A stretch of DNA of 5,106 nt, from assembly GCA_026707335.1 (NCBI GenBank), contig JAPOXB010000079.1:1-5106 (forward strand), read 5' to 3'. A program made the translations under genes and the position numbers. This document shows, in pieces, positions 1-5,106 of this stretch (position 1 is the stretch's first letter; each line of letters opens with the position of its first letter). The DNA comes from Chloroflexota bacterium. GTDB lineage: Bacteria > Chloroflexota > Dehalococcoidia > Bin125. The notes beneath the pieces are model-generated. The model did not search any database. It was not told the DNA's origin and was given only the letters and a program-made list of their open reading frames with translations.

Positions 1-726
1 CAAAACACGCCGCGAACCACGCAGACCGCGCGAAATCGATTTACGCGTAGGTCTCTTGAGGGGGTAATCCTCCGCGAAGAACTCGCCGATCCGGCTCAGG
101 GTGCGTTCGGCCTCCGCATCGGTCATGCCGTGGCCCGTGCGCCCGCCGATGAAGATGGGCGTGAGGATGCCGCCGGGCGAGATGCAGTTCACCCGCACGC
201 CGAACTCCGCCAGCTCGATCGCGGCGCAGCGGGTCAGGTGGAGGACGGCGGCCTTGCCGGTGCTGTACAGCGTGGGCCCGTAGCCGACGCCCATGCCCGC
301 GATGGAGGCGTTGTTGATGATGCTGCCGCCGCCCTGCCGCTTCATCACCGGGGCGGCGTACTTCATGCCCAGGAAGACCGACCCGATCTGCAGGTCCATC
401 GCGGCCGAGAAGTCGGCGTAGGACAAGTCCTCGATCGGACCGGCGGCGGTGCCGCCGCTGGCGTTGTTGAACAGGCAGTCGATGCGGCCCCAGCGCGCCA
501 CGGCGGCGTCGATCATCGCCCGCACGTCGTCCTCCCGCGTCACGTCGGTGCGGACGAAACAGGCGTCGTCGCCCAGCCGATCGGCGAGCGCCTGCCCCAC
601 ATCCTCGGAGCGCGCGGCGATCAGCACCCGCGCGCCCTGCTCGACGAAGATCTCGACCGTCCGGTAGCCGATGCCGCTGGTGCCGCCGGTGATGACGGCC
701 ACCTTGCCCTGCAGCCGGTCACTCAT
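1..726 (-). CDS. Short-chain dehydrogenase/reductase (SDR), classical type, C-terminus cut by window edge
   Basis: Cytoplasmic NAD(P)-dependent oxidoreductase that interconverts an alcohol and a carbonyl. Visible motifs are the Rossmann glycine motif TGGTSGIG (residues 13-20), NNASG after strand 4 (87-91), Ser141, and YSTGK giving Tyr154 and Lys158, with the usual 13-residue Ser-Tyr and 4-residue Tyr-Lys spacing; SPGGILTP (183-190) is the normal substrate-side segment. Arg39 after strand 2, with no Asp just before it, suggests NADP(H) preference (inference). The position usually held by the fourth catalytic residue, Asn, is Gln113. The ATG at 726 is supported by GGGAG at 733-737, six bases upstream. 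The frame stays open for 242 codons to base 1, but from about residue 226 it no longer resembles an SDR and becomes Arg/Ser-rich with poor codon bias, so the last 50 bases may be frameshifted. It lies 72 bases downstream of the dioxygenase and is probably co-transcribed. The family is certain; the substrate is unknown. Confidence 0.9.
   Translation of the reverse strand, partial: MSDRLQGKVAVITGGTSGIGYRTVEIFVEQGARVLIAARSEDVGQALADRLGDDACFVRTDVTREDDVRAMIDAAVARWGRIDCLFNNASGGTAAGPIEDLSYADFSAAMDLQIGSVFLGMKYAAPVMKRQGGGSIINNASIAGMGVGYGPTLYSTGKAAVLHLTRCAAIELAEFGVRVNCISPGGILTPIFIGGRTGHGMTDAEAERTLSRIGEFFAEDYPLKRPTRKSISRGLRGSRRVL
23..54. repeat. Imperfect palindrome near left edge
   Basis: Left arm AGACC-G-CGCG-AAATC (23-37) meets right arm GATTT-A-CGCG-TA-GGTCT (38-54) with no spacer. 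Three blocks (GGTCT, CGCG, GATTT) are mirrored exactly, giving 14 pairs broken only by one or two unpaired bases. The core AAATCGATTT (33-42) is a perfect 10-base palindrome. It falls inside what should be the 3' part of the SDR gene, where the reading frame deteriorates. It could be an operator-like site, a fold-back assembly artefact or chance; the sequence does not decide between them. Confidence 0.45.
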
Positions 727-745
727 CGTGCGCTCCCGTTCGGCG

Positions 746-770
746 GATCGGCCCGGCGCCGGCGCCGATC
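746..770. repeat. GC-rich hairpin in the dioxygenase-SDR gap
   Basis: GATCGGCCCGGC (746-757) is complementary to 758-770 with one bulged base, and the core GGCGCCGGCGCC is itself self-complementary. It sits in the 72-base gap between the dioxygenase stop (799) and the SDR ribosome site (733-737). No T-run follows on the minus strand, so it is not a standard intrinsic terminator. It may act on mRNA stability or attenuation, or may simply reflect GC-rich composition. Confidence 0.4.
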
Positions 771-798
771 GACGCCGCCGCGCCGGACGTCGCCGCCC

Positions 799-1644
799 TC
801 ACGATCCCACCCATTCCTGGAAGAGATAGTCGAACGCCTCATCCGCGAACGTGGCGTTGGGGTCGAGGTCGGGGTGGCCGACCTCGCCCTCACAGCCGGT
901 GAGGTAGCGCACCGGCAGGTGGCGGCGCTTGCGCCAGTAGATGTTGTGCACCGTGTGGAGCATGTGGCGGACTTCGTTGGAATGGTTGGTCATGCCGCGG
1001 TGCCAGATGCGGTTGTCGCGAATCACGAGGCTGCCCTTCTCGGCCTCCGTGCGAATCGGCGGCGCGATGCGGCGCTGCGCGGCGACGTTCTCGTCGTCGA
1101 TGGGCTTCGTGTTCAGATGCGATCCGGGCCAGATCTCGGTGGCGCCGTTCTCCTCCGACACGTCCCCGAGGCAGAGGTTGATCGCGAGCGAGTAGGGCGG
1201 GTGCGCCTGCTCGAGGCCGGGCCAGAGATGCGGCCAATCCATGTGCAGCGCCTGCTGCAGGCTGCCGGGACAGTTGGCGTTGGCGTTGTAGTAGCTGTTG
1301 AACATCTTGCCCAGGCGCGCGTTCGGCCCGTTGGGCAGCAGGCGCTTGGTCACCTGGATGACGAAGGGGTTGGCCACGATGTCGCGAAACACGTACGGCA
1401 TCATCGGCGGCGGATATTGCGTCAGATGGCCCTTGAGGGAGCCCGCGCCGCCCCACTTCTCGGCCCGGATGAGGATCTCCGAGTCCTCCGCCATCTTGCC
1501 GTGCAGCAGGTCGAGATGATCATGGTCGACGACGTCGTCCAGGATGACGTAGCCGTCGATGAGGATGGCCTCCATCGCCTGCTCGACTTTCGCTTCCGAC
1601 ATTTCGCCGGCGCGAAGCTCCTGTTCCGAGACGCGAATGTTCAT
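799..1644 (-). CDS. Phytanoyl-CoA dioxygenase (PhyH) family Fe(II)/2-oxoglutarate-dependent oxygenase
   Basis: Predicted cytoplasmic non-haem iron oxygenase that couples decarboxylation of 2-oxoglutarate to hydroxylation of a small molecule. The 281 residues match the usual bacterial PhyH length of roughly 250-300. The iron triad is complete: His134-Met-Asp136 in LHMDWPH and distal His215 in IWHRGM. Arg226 lies 11 residues after His215, the position of the 2-oxoglutarate-binding arginine in human phytanoyl-CoA hydroxylase. The segment GDVSEENGATEIWPGSH (160-176) is a family hallmark and sits between the two iron-ligand regions. The N-terminal DGYVILDDVVD (30-40) is the typical PhyH opening. 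There is no signal peptide. The ATG at 1644 is preceded by GGAG (1653-1656) with an 8-base spacer. It lies between the importer permease (87-base gap) and the SDR (72-base gap), which points to a catabolic role on an imported compound. Bacterial PhyH enzymes act on very diverse substrates, so true phytanoyl-CoA activity should not be assumed. Confidence 0.93.
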   Translation of the reverse strand: MNIRVSEQELRAGEMSEAKVEQAMEAILIDGYVILDDVVDHDHLDLLHGKMAEDSEILIRAEKWGGAGSLKGHLTQYPPPMMPYVFRDIVANPFVIQVTKRLLPNGPNARLGKMFNSYYNANANCPGSLQQALHMDWPHLWPGLEQAHPPYSLAINLCLGDVSEENGATEIWPGSHLNTKPIDDENVAAQRRIAPPIRTEAEKGSLVIRDNRIWHRGMTNHSNEVRHMLHTVHNIYWRKRRHLPVRYLTGCEGEVGHPDLDPNATFADEAFDYLFQEWVGS

Positions 1645-1664
1645 GATGCGCGCTCCGTGCGCTG

Positions 1665-1682
1665 CGAGGCGGGGCCGCCTCG
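1665..1682. repeat. Small hairpin in the permease-dioxygenase gap
   Basis: CGAGGCGG (1665-1672) is exactly complementary to CCGCCTCG (1675-1682) across two bases, which in practice gives a 7-base-pair stem with a 4-base loop. It lies in the 87-base gap downstream of the DppC-like stop and 8 bases upstream of the dioxygenase ribosome site. No T-run follows on the minus strand, so termination is unlikely to be complete. The rest of the gap shows no convincing promoter. Confidence 0.35.
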
Positions 1683-1731
1683 GGTTCCCTTTCCTGGAGA
1701 TGGGTAATCCGCGATGTCCGTCCCCTTCCGG

Positions 1732-2631
1732 TCAGTCCGCCCCGCGCAGGCGCGGGTCGAGGAGGTCGCGCAGGACATCCCCCAGCAGGTTGAAGGCCAG
1801 CACCGTCAGCACGATGGTGACGCCCGGGAAGACCGCCAGCCAGGCGTTCGTGGCCAGGAACCGCTGTGCACTCTTGAGCAGTGTCCCCCAGGACGGGTCC
1901 GGGGGCTGTGTCCCCAGTCCCAGGAACGAGAGGGCCGCCTCCCAGATAATCGCGAAGCCGATGCCCAGCGAGGCCTGCACCAGCACGGGCGCCAACACGT
2001 TCGGCGCGATGTGCCGGAAGAGGATGCGCGGGGTTCCCGCCCCCATGGCCTCGGCCGCCAGGACGTAATCGTTCTGCTTGGCCGACAGCGTGCTGCCGCG
2101 GACGATGCGCGCGTACACGGGAACGAGCACGATGCCGATCGCGATCATCACGTTGACCAGCCCGGTGCCCATCACGGCGATCACGATCAACGCCAGCAGC
2201 AAGGCCGGGTACGCGTACAGTGCGTCCATCAGGCGCATCATCGCCTCGTCCTTGCGGCCGCCGATGTAGCCCGCGAGCAGTCCGTAGGGCAGGCCGACGC
2301 CCACGCCGATGCCCACGGCGATCAGTCCCACGAGCAGGGCGGTCCGCGCCCCGTGGACGACGCGGGAGTAGGTATCGCGGCCCAGCCGGTCGGCGCCGAA
2401 CCAATGCTCCCACGACGGTTCGCTGAGGGTCGCAGCGCCGTCGATCGCGTTCGGATCATGGGTGGCGATGAGCCCCGGGATGATCGCCGCGACGAGGACC
2501 AACAGCACGATCGCCAGACTCACGACCCCCGCGGGCCGGTGGCGGAAGCGCCGCGCGAACTCCCGTTCGCGGGAAAAGCGGCGCCGCTCCCAGGCTTGCC
2601 ATGGCGCGGGGTCCGTCTGCGGCTCACGCAT
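1732..2631 (-). CDS. ABC importer inner-membrane permease, DppC/OppC/NikC-like
   Basis: One of two channel subunits of a peptide/nickel/opine-type ABC importer. The 299 residues match the family. A basic N-terminal tail (15-32) leads to a first membrane segment (about 34-56), then the subfamily signature WFGADRLGRDTYSR (77-90). Further hydrophobic segments lie near 97-121, 140-157, 158-174, 216-240 and 264-284. The cytoplasmic EAA loop, which docks on the ATPase, is YVLAAEAMGAG...FRHIAPN (189-211). SFLGLGTQPPDPSWG (235-249) and the ending LLGDVLRDLLDPRLR are typical of DppC/OppC proteins. The ATG at 2631 lies inside the end of the upstream permease gene, whose TGA is at 2624-2626 (8-base overlap). 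There is no clear Shine-Dalgarno sequence before it, so translation probably depends on coupling. Family and subunit type are clear; the transported solute (peptide, opine, metal chelate, sugar or other) is not. Confidence 0.95.
   Translation of the reverse strand: MREPQTDPAPWQAWERRRFSREREFARRFRHRPAGVVSLAIVLLVLVAAIIPGLIATHDPNAIDGAATLSEPSWEHWFGADRLGRDTYSRVVHGARTALLVGLIAVGIGVGVGLPYGLLAGYIGGRKDEAMMRLMDALYAYPALLLALIVIAVMGTGLVNVMIAIGIVLVPVYARIVRGSTLSAKQNDYVLAAEAMGAGTPRILFRHIAPNVLAPVLVQASLGIGFAIIWEAALSFLGLGTQPPDPSWGTLLKSAQRFLATNAWLAVFPGVTIVLTVLAFNLLGDVLRDLLDPRLRGAD
2624..2631 (-). promoter_or_regulatory. Stop-start overlap coupling the two permeases
   Basis: On the minus strand the last codons of the DppB-like gene read TAT GCG TGA, and the ATG of the DppC-like gene begins at the second base of the TAT codon. 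The 20 bases before this ATG contain no good GGAG-like site. Terminating ribosomes probably restart here, keeping the two subunits in equal amounts (inference from known translational coupling). Confidence 0.6.
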
Positions 2632-3568
2632 AGCGAATGCGCGGATCGAGGAACGCGTAGGACACGTCGACGACCAGATTCGTCAGGGCGACGCCCACGG
2701 CCAGCATGATCCCGATCGCCTGCACCGTCTGGAGCTCGCGCTGGAAGACGGAGTCGACCAAGAGTTTGCCCACGCCCGGCAAGTTGAAGACGGACTCGAT
2801 GATGACGAAGCCGGCCACGACCGTGGAGACTTGAATCCCGAACACCGTGACGACGGGGATGAGCGCGTTGCGGAACGCGTGTCGCAGGATCACGGCCCGC
2901 CCCGGGAGGCCTTTGGCGTAGGCCGTGCGGACGTAGTCCTGACGCAGCACCTCCACCAGGGCGGCGCGCGTCTGTCGCGCCAGGACCGCCGCCTGGCCCG
3001 TCCCGATGGCGACGGCCGGCAAGACGAGCGAGCGTAAGTTCTCGACGGGGTCGTCGAGGAAGGGGGTGAAACCGGTGGCCGGGAACCAGCCGAATCCCAC
3101 CGCGAAGGCCAGAATCAACATCAGCGCCAGCCAGAAGTCCGGAATGGCGGCCCCCAGCACGGCGAACGTGGTCCCCCCGTAGTCGAATGGGGTGTTCGGC
3201 CGCGACCCGGCGAGCAGCCCCAGGGGGATCCCGATCGTGAGCGCGATCAGCGTCGCCAGGATGGCCAGTTCGAGACTGACCTGCAGCCGTTTGGCGATCA
3301 GGTCGCTGACCGCCCTGTCCGCGCGCACACTGTGGCCGAGGTCACCCTGCAGCGCGTCGTACACCCAGTGGAAGTAGCGCTCGACGACCGGCCGGTTGAG
3401 GCCCAGCTGCTCCCGGACCGCCTCCAGCTGCCTCACATCCGCCTCCAGGCCCAGCAACGCGATGGCCTGATCGCCGGGGAGCAGCGCCACGGCGAAGAAC
3501 GTGATCAGCGAGATGAGGATGAGGACCGGGATCGTCGCCAGGAGCCGCTGGACGATGTAGCTGGTCAT
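2624..3568 (-). CDS. ABC importer inner-membrane permease, DppB/OppB/NikB-like
   Basis: The other channel subunit of the importer. The 314 residues match the family. MTSYIVQRLLATIPVLILIS (1-20) is the typical amphipathic start running into the first membrane helix (about 9-30), followed by LLPGD (29-33). The periplasmic part contains REQLGLNRPVVERYFHWV (52-69) and GDLGHSV (75-81), both family signatures. More hydrophobic segments lie near 97-121, 133-160, 181-197, 236-257 and 284-305. The EAA loop is YVRTAYAKGL...LRHAFRNALIP (212-238), and the conserved ESVFNLPGVGKLL (258-270) and ending LDPRIRYA are present. The ATG at 3568 has GAAGG (3575-3579) six bases upstream. It follows the binding-protein gene after a repeat-filled spacer of about 200 bases and overlaps the DppC-like gene. 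It is intact with no missing motif; substrate unknown. Confidence 0.95.
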   Translation of the reverse strand: MTSYIVQRLLATIPVLILISLITFFAVALLPGDQAIALLGLEADVRQLEAVREQLGLNRPVVERYFHWVYDALQGDLGHSVRADRAVSDLIAKRLQVSLELAILATLIALTIGIPLGLLAGSRPNTPFDYGGTTFAVLGAAIPDFWLALMLILAFAVGFGWFPATGFTPFLDDPVENLRSLVLPAVAIGTGQAAVLARQTRAALVEVLRQDYVRTAYAKGLPGRAVILRHAFRNALIPVVTVFGIQVSTVVAGFVIIESVFNLPGVGKLLVDSVFQRELQTVQAIGIMLAVGVALTNLVVDVSYAFLDPRIRYA

Positions 3569-3599
3569 CGTGCGCCTTCAGGGGGGCTCGTTCCCTGTC

Positions 3600-3748
3600 C
3601 CCCTCTCCCTGAGGGATCGGATCCCCTCTCCCCCTTGGGGGCGAGGGTGAGGGGGACCCGGGCGGTCGTTGCCCCTCACCCTCGCCCTCTCCCCAGGGCA
3701 GAGGGGATCGGAGCCCCCTCTCCATTGCGGAGCAATGGAGAGGGGGTG
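3600..3748. repeat. Cluster of GC-rich inverted repeats between binding-protein and permease genes
   Basis: This C/T-rich and G/A-rich tract fills most of the 200-base spacer at 3569-3768. A 16-base arm GGGCGAGGGTGAGGGG (3639-3654) is exactly complementary to 3672-3687 across a 17-base loop. Outside it, GATCCCCTCT (3620-3629) pairs with AGAGGGGATC (3700-3709), so the two stems nest into one long interrupted hairpin spanning about 3620-3709. A short near-palindrome, GGGATC-G-GATCCC (3613-3625), overlaps its left foot, and a separate perfect hairpin follows at 3714-3746. It resembles the dispersed intergenic repeats that gene finders mistranslate as PLPWGEGxGEG-like peptides. No gene, promoter or T-tailed terminator is evident here. 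Confidence 0.75.
3714..3746. repeat. Perfect 15-base-pair hairpin just after the binding-protein gene
   Basis: CCCCCTCTCCATTGC (3714-3728) and GCAATGGAGAGGGGG (3732-3746) are exact reverse complements separated by the loop GGA. In the transcript the stem begins 22 bases after the binding-protein stop codon (3769-3771). No T-run follows, so it is not a standard intrinsic terminator. By analogy with the REP stem-loops between malE and malF, it may block 3' exonuclease decay and raise binding-protein mRNA over permease mRNA (inference). Confidence 0.7.
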
Positions 3749-3768
3749 AGGTCCGGACAGCCGGCGGG

Positions 3769-5106
3769 CTACGTCGCCCAGCGGATATCGTTCAGCCCGA
3801 AGTGGGGCTTGGCGTCCCCGAAGAACGTGAACTCGAGACCGGGGTCGTGGGCGACGGTCGAGGTGTTGTGGATCGTCTTGATCTGATAGGAGCGTGATTC
3901 GGCGATGCGGTTGGCCTCCCGCATCGCCTCGATCCGCGGCTCCAACTCGAAGAGCTCCGTCACCTTGGTGAGGGCAGCCTGCATCTCCGGATCCCCGTCG
4001 GGTGGCAGAATGTGGTCATGGGGCCCCTCCGCGACCAGGTTCCAGGCGAGCATCTGCCAGATGTCGGCCCGCATCGACATGCCACCCATAAAGGCCGGGT
4101 CCTGCTCCCCATAGAACCCGGCCCAGAAGTCGGGGGAGGGCTTCTGGACGACGTTCATCGTGATGCCGAACTGGGCGAGCGAGGCCTGGGCGTATAGCGA
4201 CGGGTCCACGTAGAGGGGGTCTTCGGCTTTGACCACCATGTCGAACTCGAAGCCGTCCTCCAAGCCGCCGGCGTTCAGGTGCATGCGCACGGCCTCCGGG
4301 TCCAACCCCCAGAACTTCTCGTCCGGGTCGTGATAGATGGTCGTCGGACCAAGCCAGCCCCATTCAACCGGGGTGTGGAGACCCCCGTAGGCGATCTCGT
4401 TCAATTCGATGCGATCGAAGCCGGCGTTGAACGCATGGCGGGCGTGCGGATTGCCCCAGGGGCCGAGGTTCGTGTTGACATTCCAGAAGAACATAAAGTT
4501 CGTTGACTTCCGTAGCAGGGTGAACCCCGCATCCGTGATGCGGTCGAAGTCCTCGATCGACGCGTCGAATATGATGTCGTAATCGCCCGCGAGGAGGCCC
4601 TCGACGTTCCCCACCGTTTGCAGCGCACCCTGGAACCAGGTGATGTGCTCGATGCTGGGAGCGTTGGGCAGCCAGTAGTTGGGGTTGGCTTCCATGACGA
4701 AGGGGCCGTCGAGCTCCTCCTCGACGAATCGGAAGGCCCCGGCGCCGGAGGGCGTACTCCGCGAATTCGCCTCCGTGAAGTCGTCGTAGACTGCCGGGGA
4801 GGCCATCATGCCGGCGCGGTCACCGAGAATCCAGAGCAGCGGCGAGAACGGCCGATCCATCCGGAACGCCGCCGTCATCGCGTCGGTCTCTTCGACACTC
4901 CCCACGGCGTCGAGGTCGCCCGAGATGGTCGAGACCGGTAGCGTCTTGCCGCGCTCCACCCAGAGTCGCACCGCCTCCGCGTTGACCGGCGTGCCGTCGT
5001 GGAACTGCACGTTCTCGCGCATGCTGAAGATGATGTTGAGCGGGTCCGGGATCTCCCAGCTCTGGGCCAGGCTGCGGTCCGGCTGGGGCGTCAGGGACGC
5101 GTCGTA
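3769..5106 (-). CDS. ABC importer solute-binding protein, family 5 (DppA/OppA/NikA-like), N-terminus cut by window edge
   Basis: Extracytoplasmic binding protein that delivers a solute to the permeases encoded just downstream. 445 residues are visible up to the TAG at 3769-3771; family members are usually about 500-550 residues, so roughly 60-100 residues including the signal peptide lie beyond base 5106. The frame is open to the edge and the homology continues upstream of the first in-window Met: LAQSWEIPDP (residues 14-23 of the visible part) precedes MRENVQFHDGTPVNAEAV (29-46), the family 5 signature. The internal ATG at 5022 is therefore not the start. PSGAGAFRFV (119-128) and NPNYW (141-145) match the conserved GTGPYrf and NPxYW segments, and a GFDRIELNEIAYGG segment matches the usual 'R..i...v..G' region. 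Acidic and tryptophan-rich stretches in the C-terminal half are normal for the fold. Ligand specificity cannot be read from the sequence. Confidence 0.93.
   Translation of the reverse strand, partial: YDASLTPQPDRSLAQSWEIPDPLNIIFSMRENVQFHDGTPVNAEAVRLWVERGKTLPVSTISGDLDAVGSVEETDAMTAAFRMDRPFSPLLWILGDRAGMMASPAVYDDFTEANSRSTPSGAGAFRFVEEELDGPFVMEANPNYWLPNAPSIEHITWFQGALQTVGNVEGLLAGDYDIIFDASIEDFDRITDAGFTLLRKSTNFMFFWNVNTNLGPWGNPHARHAFNAGFDRIELNEIAYGGLHTPVEWGWLGPTTIYHDPDEKFWGLDPEAVRMHLNAGGLEDGFEFDMVVKAEDPLYVDPSLYAQASLAQFGITMNVVQKPSPDFWAGFYGEQDPAFMGGMSMRADIWQMLAWNLVAEGPHDHILPPDGDPEMQAALTKVTELFELEPRIEAMREANRIAESRSYQIKTIHNTSTVAHDPGLEFTFFGDAKPHFGLNDIRWAT

Noticed and set aside
130..1707. A 525-codon open frame on the plus strand.
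   Set aside because: It runs antisense through the SDR and PhyH genes, which have intact motifs. Its product is dominated by Arg, Ala, Val, His, Asp and Gly with no recognisable domain, as expected of a mirror frame in GC-rich DNA.
1520..2413. A 297-codon minus-strand frame overlapping the DppC-like gene.
   Set aside because: An out-of-frame shadow rich in Arg, Gly and Pro; the overlapping permease frame has all family motifs.
1714..2709. A 331-codon open frame on the plus strand.
   Set aside because: Antisense to the DppC-like permease; the product is rich in Arg, Asp, His and Gln with no domain or membrane pattern.
3342..3725. A minus-strand frame encoding a Pro/Gly/Glu-rich peptide.
   Set aside because: Its N-terminal half is a translation of the intergenic repeat cluster and the rest is an out-of-frame reading of the DppB-like gene.
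3714..3746. Considered as an intrinsic transcription terminator.
   Set aside because: The stem is strong, but no T-rich tract follows on either strand and the co-oriented permease genes lie just downstream.
3600..3748. Considered as a CRISPR array or structured non-coding RNA.
   Set aside because: There are no regularly spaced direct repeats with unique spacers; the blocks are inverted repeats with simple C/T and G/A composition and no known RNA motif.
3332..3886. A 184-codon plus-strand frame crossing the repeat spacer.
   Set aside because: It spans antisense DppB-like sequence, the repeats and antisense binding-protein sequence; the product has no coherent domain.
3769..5022. Binding protein starting at the internal ATG at 5022.
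   Set aside because: Family homology continues in frame upstream to the window edge, and starting there would remove the signal peptide and the first part of the fold.

Overview
The window is GC-rich bacterial DNA with all supported genes on the minus strand, so transcription runs from the right edge (5106) towards the left edge (1). In that order it holds the 3' part of a family 5 (peptide/nickel/opine-type) solute-binding protein gene, two permease genes of the same ABC importer (DppB-like then DppC-like), an Fe(II)/2-oxoglutarate dioxygenase of the phytanoyl-CoA dioxygenase (PhyH) family, and a short-chain dehydrogenase/reductase (SDR). Both edges cut genes: the binding protein lacks its N-terminus and signal peptide, and the SDR lacks its C-terminus. 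No tRNA, rRNA, CRISPR array, transposase or phage gene was seen.

Layout: 3769-5106 binding protein; 3569-3768 a spacer of about 200 bases filled with GC-rich inverted repeats; 2624-3568 DppB-like permease, overlapping by 8 bases the DppC-like permease at 1732-2631; an 87-base gap with a small hairpin; 799-1644 PhyH dioxygenase; a 72-base gap with a GC-rich hairpin; 1-726 SDR. No other stretch is longer than 200 bases without a gene, and nearly all of the plus strand is antisense shadow of these genes. The co-orientation, short gaps and one overlap suggest a single operon.

How the parts could work together (inference): the binding protein captures a small solute outside the membrane, the two permeases form the channel, the PhyH enzyme hydroxylates the solute or a derivative, and the SDR oxidises the resulting alcohol or reduces a carbonyl. 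The two ATPase genes that commonly follow the permeases in such operons are absent; the two enzymes stand where they would be. The ATPases may lie outside the window or be shared with another importer. The substrate cannot be read from the sequence.

The organism cannot be named with confidence. High GC, family 5 importers placed next to PhyH and SDR genes, and C/T- and G/A-rich intergenic repeats all fit an environmental lineage such as Chloroflexota, Tectomicrobia or a related uncultured group, but that is only an impression. The first 50 bases look abnormal: the SDR frame loses both family resemblance and codon bias there, and an imperfect palindrome sits at the same place, which may indicate a damaged gene end or an assembly artefact at a contig edge.
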